DNA of 64,000 bases from Diogma glabrata (Eukaryota > Arthropoda > Insecta > Diptera > Cylindrotomidae): contig OY856187.1 of the NCBI GenBank assembly GCA_963693315.1, positions 116,234,683-116,298,682 of the forward strand. The letters are read 5' to 3'. Every line of letters starts with the position of its first letter. Positions within the stretch are counted from its first letter, which is position 1. Made by a program: the position numbers and the translations under genes. Shown in pieces: positions 36,867-47,620 of this stretch. The notes beneath the pieces were generated by a model. The model searched no databases and was not told the origin of the DNA. It saw only the letters and a list, made by a program, of their open reading frames with translations.

Positions 36867-37247
36867 CCTGTGGTTTTAAAGTGGTTCGAACTAAAACCAA
36901 ACTAATAAGTTTAATAATTCTATAATAAAATAAAATAATTGTTAAGTGGGTGATAGTAAAAATTTATAAACAATTTTTAAGAACAAGCTAAAAGTTCAAA
37001 ATACAGTTTTTAAAGTTACATAACATACAGTTATCAAAATTCAAAAGTATCAAGTCATCAGTCAAAAGTACAAGTACAAAATATTATACAATTGAAATAA
37101 ACGTTCCGGAGCTAGAAAAAGCTGTCAATTACCACAAAGAAATTTTACTGACAAGAAATCTTCAAGAGACTAGGAATCTATCTATCTCAGTGTAGCTATT
37201 GACGATATACAAAAAACTGAAAGCAGCTTAATACTTTTATTTAACAA

Positions 37248-38807
37248 ATGTCAGAGTCTAGTAAAACGGAGCAAGCAAGCAGTTCAGCTACTAGACAACG
37301 AAATCTATCCTGTAGTTCAGCTATTGACGACCGTCGAAAAAATAAAGCAGCACACAAAATTTCAGAAGGTAAGCCATCAAATTCTACTTTAAATATATTA
37401 AATAACGAATTCGAAGCCGTTATAAAAAAGAAAACAAATAGTTTAGAGAATCTTAATCTGGAGTCGATAACTCTGGACGAAGATATAGATTTAAGAGAAA
37501 GGGTAGATTCGGAAATTGCTGCCCTCGGAAATTTGAACAATAAATTAAAAGACGCGAAAAATTTAAAAATGACGAATAGTGGAACCGATGTACCTAGTTT
37601 TAATAATAAATTAGACGAAGAGTACAATATGATAACAACCAGAGTTAAAAATATACCAAAATACAATGGTGAAATGCATGATGGACTGGAAGACGAATTT
37701 TTTAATTTTAAGCATGAATGCGATCGCGCGTACCACACCCTACCAAGCGAATACAGAACCCACTTTTTACAGTCAGTTAGGACACGGTTGTCGGGCAACG
37801 CCCTGAAACTTATAAGTGGTATTAATTTCACAAGTTTGAAAGAACTTTATAAATATCTTTCCCGAGGACTAAAGGAAGACTCTAGCTATTTTGAGTTGTA
37901 TGGGAAAATGGGGTTAATGGTTCAAAGTACCCACGAATCTGTTACCGAATTCGGAGATAATATCAACAGATTATTAAGAAAAGCAAAGGCTTTACTTTTA
38001 AAATGTGGTTATAGTGATAGTTGTTCTGCCGGGTTGCACGAACTCGAAAAGCAGGCCATAAAATGTTTTAAACTTGGTTTAAGAGAACGAGAAGTAGCTC
38101 TTCAAATTTCATTAGCGGAAACGGAATTTGAAACAGTGTTAGAATACGCAATAGAACTGGAAAAATTCAATAATATGCAAAACAGTTTACAGCCAAACCG
38201 AAACATACATACTAACACAGAAATATATAATACAACCACAAATTCATATAATGCAAATCAACCTAATTTACAACAGTTTTCCAACACCTTGCCGAGAAAT
38301 GATATTAGTTGTAGATATTGTAAAAACTACGGACATACATTAACAGACTGTCGAAAAAGATTACGATCGAATTTAGCCCAACAAACTAGTTACCAAGAAC
38401 AGTTACTCCAGCCTACAAATTCTCAAACTTTTCGTAATGTAGCTCCTCAACAAAATACGTATTTCAACGCTATGCACTATAATCAACCACAGATACCGCA
38501 TAGTATCCAATATAGGCCAGCTAACAACTGGAATTTGCCAAGTAATTTACAATTTAATAACCCAGTAAATTACACATATAACCAAAATCCGCAAGGACAA
38601 CGAAATTTTCAGTACCAACAGATTCCACATACAATTCGTACTCAAGTTCCAAATTTAAGTAATTCAGGTCCCCGCATCTCATACGCACCAAAACATGTTC
38701 AGTATTACGAAACTCCAAACACCCAACAAATTAAAACATTCACCTCCTCAAATTATACAAATTCCAATGAACAACCACCTGAAAATATTAATAATGATTT
38801 AAACTAA
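37248..38807 (+). CDS. gag: Gag polyprotein of the errantivirus-like element
   Basis: A 519-aa intact ORF. A Ser/Gln-rich N-terminus leads into a capsid-like region (about residues 130-310) with DGLEDEFFNFKHECDRAYHT and a long helical stretch. One zinc knuckle, CRYCKNYGHTLTDC, lies at residues 355-368, followed by an Asn/Gln/Pro-rich tail to residue 519. Gag assembles particles and packages the RNA. The final codons (GAT TTA AAC TAA) overlap a -1 frameshift signal leading into pol. It is intact while pol is broken, so Gag could still be made. The 402-bp leader (36846-37247) carries the primer site. Confidence 0.9.
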   Translation: MSESSKTEQASSSATRQRNLSCSSAIDDRRKNKAAHKISEGKPSNSTLNILNNEFEAVIKKKTNSLENLNLESITLDEDIDLRERVDSEIAALGNLNNKLKDAKNLKMTNSGTDVPSFNNKLDEEYNMITTRVKNIPKYNGEMHDGLEDEFFNFKHECDRAYHTLPSEYRTHFLQSVRTRLSGNALKLISGINFTSLKELYKYLSRGLKEDSSYFELYGKMGLMVQSTHESVTEFGDNINRLLRKAKALLLKCGYSDSCSAGLHELEKQAIKCFKLGLREREVALQISLAETEFETVLEYAIELEKFNNMQNSLQPNRNIHTNTEIYNTTTNSYNANQPNLQQFSNTLPRNDISCRYCKNYGHTLTDCRKRLRSNLAQQTSYQEQLLQPTNSQTFRNVAPQQNTYFNAMHYNQPQIPHSIQYRPANNWNLPSNLQFNNPVNYTYNQNPQGQRNFQYQQIPHTIRTQVPNLSNSGPRISYAPKHVQYYETPNTQQIKTFTSSNYTNSNEQPPENINNDLN

Positions 38808-38841
38808 CTAGGGCTGAATTGCAACCCACAATTCAAAGCCC
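38798..38841 (+). promoter_or_regulatory. -1 ribosomal frameshift signal between gag and pol
   Basis: The slippery heptamer TTTAAAC (38798-38804) is in the right phase (T TTA AAC in the gag frame), directly before the gag stop. A 6-nt spacer follows. Then comes a stem of GGGCT plus GAATTG (38811-38821) pairing with CAATTC (38829-38834) and AGCCC (38837-38841), with a CAACCCA loop and an AA bulge. A -1 shift enters the protease frame. Confidence 0.85.
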
Positions 38842-39409
38842 AAACAAATACCTAAATAATCGGGAACATGAAAATTTTAGCTTAGGCATATATGATGCTA
38901 CTAAATCAACTGGCAACTGTCCAGAAATTAGTGTTAATTTAGATATAGGAAAAAATATAATTACTACACTTTTGATTGACACTGGAGCTGAAGTTTCTTT
39001 AATTAAAAGATCCAGTATAAACCAAAAACATATTTTAAATACTACAGAAAAAGCAATTATTAGAGGTATTCACAATCAAACAAATTATACATTAGGTACA
39101 GTAATAGGCGCAATTTCAAATAATTTACTACCAATTAAGTTTCATGTAATTGAGGATATGAATTTTCAAAGTGATGGTATTTTAGGACGAGATGTTTTAG
39201 CTCGAAATTCAATAGTAGATTTTGTTAGCAATAAACTAATAGTATTAAGCACAAGGAATCAAAATCAAGTAATTTTCCCCTTTTCATGCAAACCACGAAG
39301 TGGAGGAGAAATTGAAAAAAATAATAAATCGGAACTAAATGATAGCACGGCTATCAAAGCTATTTGTAACAATGAATTCAAAACACCAAACACCAAATCG
39401 ACAACTTGA
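38804..39409 (+). pseudogene. pol: Pol, protease domain
   Basis: Entered by the -1 shift. Contains the retropepsin active site LLIDTGAEVSLIKRSS (Asp codon at 38978-38980) and DGILGRDVLARNSIV, the conserved C-terminal ILGRD. This domain looks sound. The frame closes at 39409 after an Asn/Lys-rich stretch. The linker continues in another frame (39339-39701) and returns to the first frame by about 39700, so two opposite frameshifts interrupt the linker between protease and RT. Confidence 0.8.
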
Positions 39410-39689
39410 TAGACTCAGAGCAAGTCAAGTGGTAGATAATCAGATTGGACACCTTAACGAAAAACAACCGTTAGTTGAATTGAACAAAGTAGTACCGAAT
39501 GTATCAGGGCCTAGTAGCGAGAATTTAACCAATCCTAGAATCATTCGAAATGATGGGATAACAAATTCGAATCAGATACATCATAGAAGCAGTTTCAGAG
39601 AAATCCTCAGTACAAGTTACAAAAATGTTCAAATAGAAAATAATAAAGCGTTAGTTAAGGATAATTCAAACTCATCTATTCTACCAAAT

Positions 39690-40407
39690 ATCGTTGCATA
39701 AAAACAATTCCACCACGATCAAAAAAAATATTGTATTTTAAAATCAATGACGATAATGATAAAGAAGTCGTTTGTTTCTCTAAAGAAGTGTTACCAGGTG
39801 TATACACCTCTAATGTGGTTGCTAAAATACAAAACAATGTAGTACCCATAAGTGTAATAAATATAAATAATTTTGAAGTAGATTTAGAAAATTATGTGCC
39901 AGAATATGATAGTTCGGATAACTTTTTTGAAATACCAGAAATATCAGAAAATTTAGATTGCAATAGAAATAGTGATAGAATAAATAGAATTTTAAATAAT
40001 CTTAATCTAGATAATGATCTTAATAAAGAAGAAAGAGACTCTATTGTACAATTAATAGTAAATCATCAAGACTTATTTCACTTAGAAGGAGATAAAATTT
40101 CTTATTCATCAGCAATAACACATACAATACCCACGTTACCAGATAAAGCCCCTATCAACCAAAAAATGTATAGAATTCCACAAACACAACAGGAAGAAAT
40201 AAATAAACAAATTTCGGAAATGCTCGAAAATAATATAATAGTTCATAGTAAGAGTCCTTACAATGCTCCTTTGCTTATTGTTTCAAAACGTCCTGATAAG
40301 TCCGGCAATAAACGATTTCGAGTGGTTGTTGATTTTAGGAAGCTTAATCTGATAACAATAGGTGACGCATTTCTCCTTCCGCGCATAGAAGAAATTTTGG
40401 ACCAACT
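39690..40407 (+). pseudogene. pol: Pol, RT N-terminal part
   Basis: In the protease frame again (FKINDDNDKEVVCFSKEVLP onward). Holds the start of the gypsy RT: NNIIVHSKSPYNAPLLIVSK and RFRVVVDFRKLN, then PRIEEILDQL. The LINE insertion interrupts it here. The frame runs on into the LINE by chance, making a 442-codon hybrid ORF (39731-41059). Confidence 0.85.
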
Positions 40408-41140
40408 GGATGAACCAATAGGTGAATGTAAAAACATTCGTTTATTGGGTGTCACAGTTTCAAATGACCTACTCTGGAACGATCATGTAATGGCGATGGC
40501 AAAAAGCGCGTCTAAAAAACTCGGCCTCCTAAATAGATGCAAAAAATTTTTCACTCCATACCAATTGCTCCATGTTTATAAGTCCTATATTCGTCCCTGT
40601 ATGGAGTACTGCTGTCAAGTTTGGGGTGCTGCCTCTGTTTCCATCTTGGCCCTCTTGGACTCTGTTCAAAAGCGAGCTATACGAATTATAGGTGATCGAA
40701 CTTTGACATCACAACTTGATTCCCTACAACATCGTCGCACTGTTGCTGACCTCGTTGTTTTTTACAAATATCGTCATCAGCAGTGCTCAGATGAAATCAG
40801 CGGCATCATGCCTCAAACTTATTCTTACCCCCGTTCCACTCGGCAATCGGCTGCCGCAACCAGTGAAACGGTAAAGATCCCGCGCTGTCATACTGGCAGA
40901 TCGCAGAGAGACTTCTTTGTCCGAACTGCGTACAAATGGAATAGTTTGCCGGAACACTTAGTCTCAGGTGGTTTCAACCCACAGATGTTTAAAAAAAGCG
41001 TTAATCTACACCTCAGAACGCCAGTTGTTGTGGGACCCAGGTCTAGACCTAGGTCTTAAAAGGTATTTATGTGTTGTTGTGACACATATTCTAAACCCTA
41101 TTACACAACACATTTTATTAAAAAAAAAAAAAAAAAAAAA
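40408..41140 (+). mobile_element. 5'-truncated LINE inserted in the RT domain
   Basis: 733 bp containing the C-terminal 213 or so codons of a LINE ORF2 (VRLLGV-like RLLGVTVSNDLLWNDHV, then IRPCMEYCCQVWGAAS, LDSVQKRAIRII and FFVRTAYKWNSLP), a short 3' UTR and about 20 A. A 4-bp AACT at both edges could be the duplication. It is nearly identical to 28173-28670 over the shared part. Before insertion the RT read [21 protein letters not shown] across this point. Confidence 0.9.
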
Positions 41141-41893
41141 CTTGGTCACTCTAGATATTTCACCACCCTTGATCTAGCTAGCGGATATCATCAGATACTA
41201 GTTGAACCTAAGGATAGAGAAAAAACGGCTTTCAGTAGTACTTTAGGACATTTTGAATTTAACAGAATGCCATTTGGATTGAAAGGAGCCCCTGCCACTT
41301 TTCAAAGAGCTATGAATCACGTCTTAACGGGTTTGCAAGGCATTGAGTGTTATGTGTATTTAGATGATAATAGTTATATACGGTAAAAATCTAGAAGATC
41401 ATAATCGTAAAGTTATCAGTGTGTTCGATCGACTTAGAAGGTTTAACTTAAAATTACAAATCGATAAATGTCACTTCCTTAAAAAAGAAATTATTTATTT
41501 AGGTCATAAGTGCAGCGAAGAAGGTGTGAGAAAAGATGATTCAAAAACGGATTCAATTTTAAACTTCCCGATTCCCAAAACAATTAATAAAGTTCAATCA
41601 TTTTTAGGATTAGCAAACTATTATAGGAAATTTATTAAAGACTTCTCTAGAATAGCAGCACCTATTAATAAGTTATTACAAAAAAATATAAAATTTATAT
41701 GGAATGAAGCATGTCAAACATCTTTTGATTTATTAAAAGAAAAATTAGCCTCAGATACGGTACTAATATACCCCGATTTCAATAAACCTTTTATATTAAC
41801 CACAGACGCTAGTAGTGAAGCGTTAGGAGCCGTGTTATCCCAAGGTAAACCAGGAGAAGATAGACCAATCGCCTATGCAAGTAGAAGTTTAAA
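41141..41893 (+). pseudogene. pol: Pol, RT palm/thumb and start of RNase H, frameshifted
   Basis: Continues with [35 protein letters not shown] and the catalytic YLDD (41357-41368). One base beyond YLDD the frame is broken, and the frame beginning at 41364 carries on ([21 protein letters not shown]-like and FLGLANYYRKFIKDFS). The RNase H domain starts with FILTTDASSEALGAVLSQG, then IAYASRSL, where the 13.4-kb foldback begins. A -1/+1 break right after the RT active site inactivates it. Confidence 0.88.
41885..41893. repeat. Foldback target-site duplication, left copy
   Basis: AAGTTTAAA, repeated directly at 55317-55325. The RNase H reading (SRSLNKAEKNYS) continues across if the element and one copy are ignored. 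Confidence 0.9.
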
Positions 41894-43070
41894 ACCTCTG
41901 TTCAGCTGGCCCCCCCACCACGCAAAAATAAAAACAAAATTAGCTCAGAATTAGGAGCTATTTAGGAGCTTTCAGAAAACGCAAGAATAAAATTTTGAGC
42001 TTAACCCCCTAAGCAGAAATCTTCATTTGAAAGTGGGGGGGCTGAGTGAACGTTCACTCAGCCCCCCCACACCTCAAAAATAACCCTAGAGGATCGTTAA
42101 TAGGCTCAGAATTAGGAGCTATTTAGGAGCTCTTAAGGCTGTATACTTTTGATTTTAGAGCTCCACCCCTAATTCTTAAAACAACCCCAAAACAGGTTTG
42201 GCCCCCCCACCATGCAAAAATCAAAAAAATTATATCTCAGAATTAGGAGCTATTTAGGAGCTTTCAAAAAACGCAAGAATAAAATTTTGAGCTCAACCCC
42301 CTAAGCAGAAATCTTCATTTGAAAGTGGGGGGGCTGAGTGAACGTTCACTCAGCCCCCCCACACCTTAAAAATAGCCGTAGGGGATCGTAAATAGACTCA
42401 GAATTAGGAGCTATTTAGGAGCTCTTAAGGCTGTATACTTTTGATTTTAGAGCTCCACCCCTAATTCTTAAAACAACCCCAAAACAGGTTTGGCCCCCCC
42501 ACCATGCAAAAATCAAAAAAATTATATCTCAGAATTAGGAGCTATTTAGGAGCTTTCAAAAAACGCAAGAATAAAATTTTGAGCTCAACCCCCTAAGAAG
42601 AAATCTTCATTTGAAAATGGGGGGCTGAGTGAACGTTCACTCAGCCCCCCCACACCTTAAAAATAGCCGTAGGGGATCGTAAATAGACTCAGAATTAGGA
42701 GCTATTTAGGAGCTCTTAAGGCTGTATACTTTTGATTTTAGAGCTCCACCCCTAATTCTTAAAACAACCCCAAAACAGGTTTGGCCCCCCCACCATGCAA
42801 AAATCAAAAAAATTATATCTCAGAATTAGGAGCTATTTAGGAGCTTTCAAAAAACGCAAGAATAAAATTTTGAGCTCAACCCCCTAAGAAGAAATCTTCA
42901 TTTGAAAATGGGGGGCTGAGTGAACGTTCACTCAGCCCCCCCACACCTTAAAAATAGCCGTAGGGGATCGTAAATAGGCTCATAATTAGGAGCTATTTAG
43001 GAGCTCTTAAGGCTGTATACTTTTGATTTTAGAGCTCCACCCCTATTCTTAAAACTACCCCAAAACTAGT
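41894..43070. repeat. Left terminal 292-bp tandem units (about 4 copies)
   Basis: Units begin with TTTGGCCCCCCCACCATGCA, at about 42197, 42489 and 42780 (spacing 291-292), plus the terminal one. Each contains a 34-bp perfect palindrome: G7, CTGAGTGAACGTTCACTCAG, C7 (G runs slightly shorter in two copies). Each also has several AGGAGCTATTTAGGAGCT motifs. Confidence 0.9.
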
Positions 43071-43169
43071 TTGAAATCGGAGATGACACATAAAAATAGC
43101 ATTAAATTAAAAATTTCTTTACTACATGTAATTCTTGAATTAAAAAAAACGTAAAAACAAGCAACTGTT

Positions 43170-45415
43170 TATTTATCAGTTGCAACCCTTTAGAAGAAAA
43201 ACCACCCCTTGGGTCAAACACGCATAAGGGAAGTATGTTAAACATACTCGACACAAAAATATTTAAGGGTGCGGATAAAGTTCCGATTTAGGAGCTTACT
43301 GAACATGTCATTTTTCATTTCTGATTTTCTACCCTTCAGAAAAGGCACCCCTTGTATCATACACGCATATGGGAACTATGTTAAAGCATAGAGATACAGA
43401 TCTTTTTATGTAGGTAAATGATTTTTCGATTTAGGAGCTTACTAAATATGTCACTCTATATTTCTGATTACAACCCTTTAAAAAAAGCCACCTCTTGTAC
43501 CATACACGCATAAGGGAACTATGTTAAAGCATAGGGATACTGATCGTGTTAAGTAGGTAAATCATTTTTTGATTTAGAAGTTTACTAAATATGTAACTCT
43601 ATATTTCTGATTGCAACCCTTTAGGAAAAGACACCCCTTGTACCATACACGCATAAGGATGCTATGTTAAAGCATAGAGATTCGGATAGTTTTATTTAGG
43701 AAAATAATTTTTTGATTTAGGACCTTACTAAATATGTCATTCTATATTTATGATTGCAACCCTTTATAAAAACCCACCCCTTGTACCATACACGCATAAG
43801 GGAACTATGTTAAAGCATAGAGATACTGATCCTGTTATGGAGGTTAATCATTTTTTGATTTAGGGCCTTACTAAATATATCACTTTATATTTACGATTGC
43901 AACCCTTTAAAAAAGCCACCCCTTGTACCATACACGCGTAAGCGAACTATGTTGAAGTGTAGAGGTACGGATCGTTTTATGTAGGCAAATGATTTTTCGA
44001 CTTAGGAGCTTAATGAATATGTCACTCTATATTTCTGATTGCAACCCTTTAGAAAGTGCCACCCCTCTTATCATATACGCGTAAGAGAACTATTTTGTGG
44101 CATAGAGGTACGGATCGTTTTATGTAGGTAAATGATTTTTCAATTTAGGAGCCTCCTAAATAAGTTTATTTACGTTTCTGATTGCGACCTATTAGAAAAA
44201 GCCACCCCCTTGTACGATACACTCATAAGGAAACTATGTTAAAGCATAGAGTTACTGATCGTGTTATGTAGGTTAATCATTTTTTGATTTAGGAGCTTAC
44301 TAAATATGTCACTCTATATTTCTGATTGCAACCCTTTAGAAAAAGCCACCCCTTGTACCATACAAGGATAAGGGAATTATGTTAAAGCATAGAGATACTG
44401 ATCGTGTTATGTAAGTAGATGATTTTTCGATGTAGGAGCTTACTAAATATATCACTCTATATTTCTGATTGCGACCCTTAAGAAAAAGCCACCCCTAGTA
44501 CCATACATGCGTAGGGGAAATATGGTCAAGCAAAGAGATACGGATCGTTTTTTGTAGGTCAATCATTTTTTAGATATAGGAGCTTACTAAATATGTCACT
44601 CTATATTTTTGATTGCAACCCATAAGCAAAAGTCACCCCTTGTACCATACACGCGTAAGGGAACTTTGTTAAAGCGTAGAGATGCGGATCGTGTTATATA
44701 AGTAAATGATTTTTCGATTTAGAAGCTTACTAAATATTTCACTATATATTTTTGATCGCAACCCTTTAGAAAAAGTCACCCCTTGTACCATACACGCGGT
44801 AGAGAACTATGTTGAAGCGTAGAGGTACAAATCGTTTTATGTATGTAAATGATTTTTCGATTTAGGAGCTTACTAAATATGTCACTCTTTATTTCTGGTT
44901 TGCAACGCTTTAGAAAAAGTGCCACCCCTTGTACCATACACGCATACGAGAACTATGTTAGAGCATAGAGATACTGATCGTTTCATAAAGGTAAGTGATT
45001 TTTCGATTTAGGAGCTAACTAAATATGTCAATCTTTATTTCTGATTGCAACCCTTTAGAATAAGTCACTTCTTGTACGATACACGCATAAGAAGATATGT
45101 TAGAACATAGAGACAATGATCGTTTCATGTAGGTAAGTGATTTTTCGATTAAGGAGCTTACTAAACATGTCAATCTATATTTCTGATTGCAACCCATTAG
45201 AAAAAGTCATCTCTTGTACCATACCCGCATAAGGGAGCTATTTTAAAGCATAGCGATACGCATCGTTTTACGTAGGTAAATCATTTTTTGATTTAGGAGC
45301 TTACTAAATATGTAACTCTATATTTCTGATTGCAACCCTTTAGAAAAAGCCACCCCTTGTTTCATATCCGCGTAAGAGAACTATTTAAGAGCATACAGCT
45401 ACGGAGGTTTAGGAA
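43170..45415 (+). repeat. Satellite array, forward orientation (about 16 monomers)
   Basis: Monomers of 140-145 bp (starts of GCAACCC at 43755, 43899, 44041, 44183, 44328, 44471). Conserved parts are GCAACCCTTTAGAAAAAGCC, ACCCCTTGTACCATACACGC, CTATGTTAAAGCATAG (a 5-bp stem with 6-nt loop), GATTTTTCGATTTAGGAGCT and TACTAAATATGTCACTCTAT. The sequence joining it to the terminal units has its own CAGTTGCAAC edge. Confidence 0.9.
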
Positions 45416-45824
45416 GCTCCTAAATCGAAAAATGATTAACCTACATAAAACTATGCGTATCTCTATGGTTTTACATAGTTCCCTTATACGTGTTTAGTAC
45501 AAGAGGGGGCTTTTTCTAAAGCATTGCAATCAGAAATATTTAGTATAGACATATTTAGTAAGCTCCTAAATCGAAAAATCATTTACTTATATAAAACGAT
45601 CCGCATCTCTACGCTTTAACAAAGTTCCCTTACGCGTGTATGGTATATGGGGTAGCTTTTTCTAAAGGGTTGCAATCAAAAATATAGAGTGACATATTTA
45701 GTAAGCTCCTAAATCACAAAATTATTTTCCTAAATAAAACGATCCGTATCTCTATGCTTTAACATAGCTTCCTCATGCGTTTATGGTACAAGGTGTGACT
45801 TTTTCTAAAGGGTTGCATTCAGAA
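45415..45824 (-). repeat. Satellite array, reverse orientation (about 3 monomers)
   Basis: Orientation flips at about 45415 within a short palindrome (TTTAGGAAGCTCCTAAATC). The array ends at the inner element edge in CATTCAGAA. Confidence 0.85.
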
Positions 45825-46911
45825 ACCTCTGTTCAGCTGACCCCCCAACCAAACCAAATTAGCTCAGAATTAGGAGATATTAATGAGCATTCAAAAAACG
45901 TAAGAATAAAATTTTGAGCTCAACCCCCTAAGCAAAAATCTTCATATGAAAACGGGGGGCTGGGTGAACGTTCACTCAGCCCCCCCCACACCTTAAAAAT
46001 AGCCCTAGAGGATCGTTAGTAGGCTCAGAGTCAGGAGCTATTTAGGAACTCTTAAGGCTGTATACTTTTGATTTTAGAGCTCCAACCCTATTCCTAAAAC
46101 CACCCCAAAACTAGTTTGCAAAGGGAAACGACATATAAAAAATAACATTAAATTAAAAATTTCTTTACTACATGTAATTCTTGAATTAAAAAAAAACATA
46201 AAAACAAGCAACTGTTTATTTCTCAGTTGCAACCCTTTAGAAAAAAACCCTTGGGTCAAAAACGCTTAAGGGAACTATGTTAAACATACTCGACACAAAA
46301 ATATTTAAGGGTGCGGATAAAGTTAAATGTGTCATTTTATATTTCTGATTTTCTACCCTTCAGAAAGTGCCACCCCTTGTATCATACACGCATAAGGGAA
46401 CTATGTTAAAGCATAGAGATACGGATCTTTTTATGTAGGAAAATAATTTTTTGAATTAGGAGCTTACTAAATATGTCACTCTATATTTCTGATTACAACC
46501 CTTTTGAAAAAGCCGCCCCCTTTGTACCGTGCACACATAAGGAAGCTATGTTAGAGCATAGAGATACGGATCGCTTTATTTAGAAAAATAATTTTTTGAT
46601 TTAGGAGCTTACTAAATATGTCACTCTATATTTCTGATTACCACCCTTCCGAAAGTGCCACCCCTTATACCATACACGCGTAAGGGAACTATGTGAAAGC
46701 ATAGAGATTCGGATCGTTTTATATAGGCAAGTGATTTTTCGATTTAAGAGCTTACCATATATGTCGCTCTATATTTCTGATTGCAACCCGTTTGAAATAA
46801 CCACCTCTTGCACCATACACTCATAAGAGAACTATTTTAAAGCATAGAGGTACGTTTCGTTTTATGTAGGTAAATGATTTTTCAATTTAGGAGCTTACTA
46901 TATAAGTTTTT

Positions 46912-47620
46912 CTACAAATTTGTTGATTTATTAAACGTAGCTTGATTGTTGATTTAATAAACGTAGCTTTGTTTTCAAATCAAAAAAATGGTAAATTTAA
47001 TAGACAATGGTTTATTTTAATAACATGCTGTTTATAAAAAGACTATGCTAAACATTTATGTGTTGGAGTGCTCCTGAGTACTATTAAAAAAGGTTTTGGA
47101 AAATAAAACATATTTTATATTTAAACAAATACAATTTTTTTAATTCTCTTACAAATTACATTAATTGTATTTCTATCATTTCAATTTATTAATATATATT
47201 ATATCATTTTTTATCACATTATCACCTATATCACTTATATATTTTTACATTTTCAAACGGCCCAAGCTTGGACCAGGGCTTGCACATGTTTACAATAAAT
47301 TAGAATGGTAAATAACGCGTAGTATAATAAACTGAATCTTGGTTTAGTCTAGGCATTTAACACTCGCTCAGACTGAAACCAAAGTTAACTAGTCAAGGCT
47401 TGGCTCACCAATACGGGTCCAAAATTGGTTCGTTGTTTAAAATTTGAAGCTCCTACCCGGGTGGTAGTAGTTGTAGTATCTTCAAACTGTTTCAAAAGGT
47501 TGCACAGAATCCATTTCTAAAAACATTTTTGAAGCTACCATGACTCAAAAATTACCTGATGTCATCTGGACCCAGTGTGACCACTATGGGTTCAAATAAA
47601 ACTAAAGGAATGCAACTCAT
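46912..47620. other. Unique centre of the foldback
   Basis: About 700 bp not made of satellite or terminal units. It has no convincing ORF. A tandem near-duplication TTTAATAAACGTAGCTTG/TTTATTAAACGTAGCTTG opens it. It carries TACCCGGGTGG and GGCTTGGCTCA motifs that also occur near 30228-30310 and 35530, so it may hold captured repeat DNA. Confidence 0.6.

Noticed and set aside
37241..37831. 196-codon minus-strand frame over gag
   Set aside because: Shadow of the gag gene; gag has the zinc knuckle and frameshift context.
45015..46259. Short open frames within satellite and terminal units (also 50251-50454)
   Set aside because: They follow repeat phase and differ between monomers; not genes.
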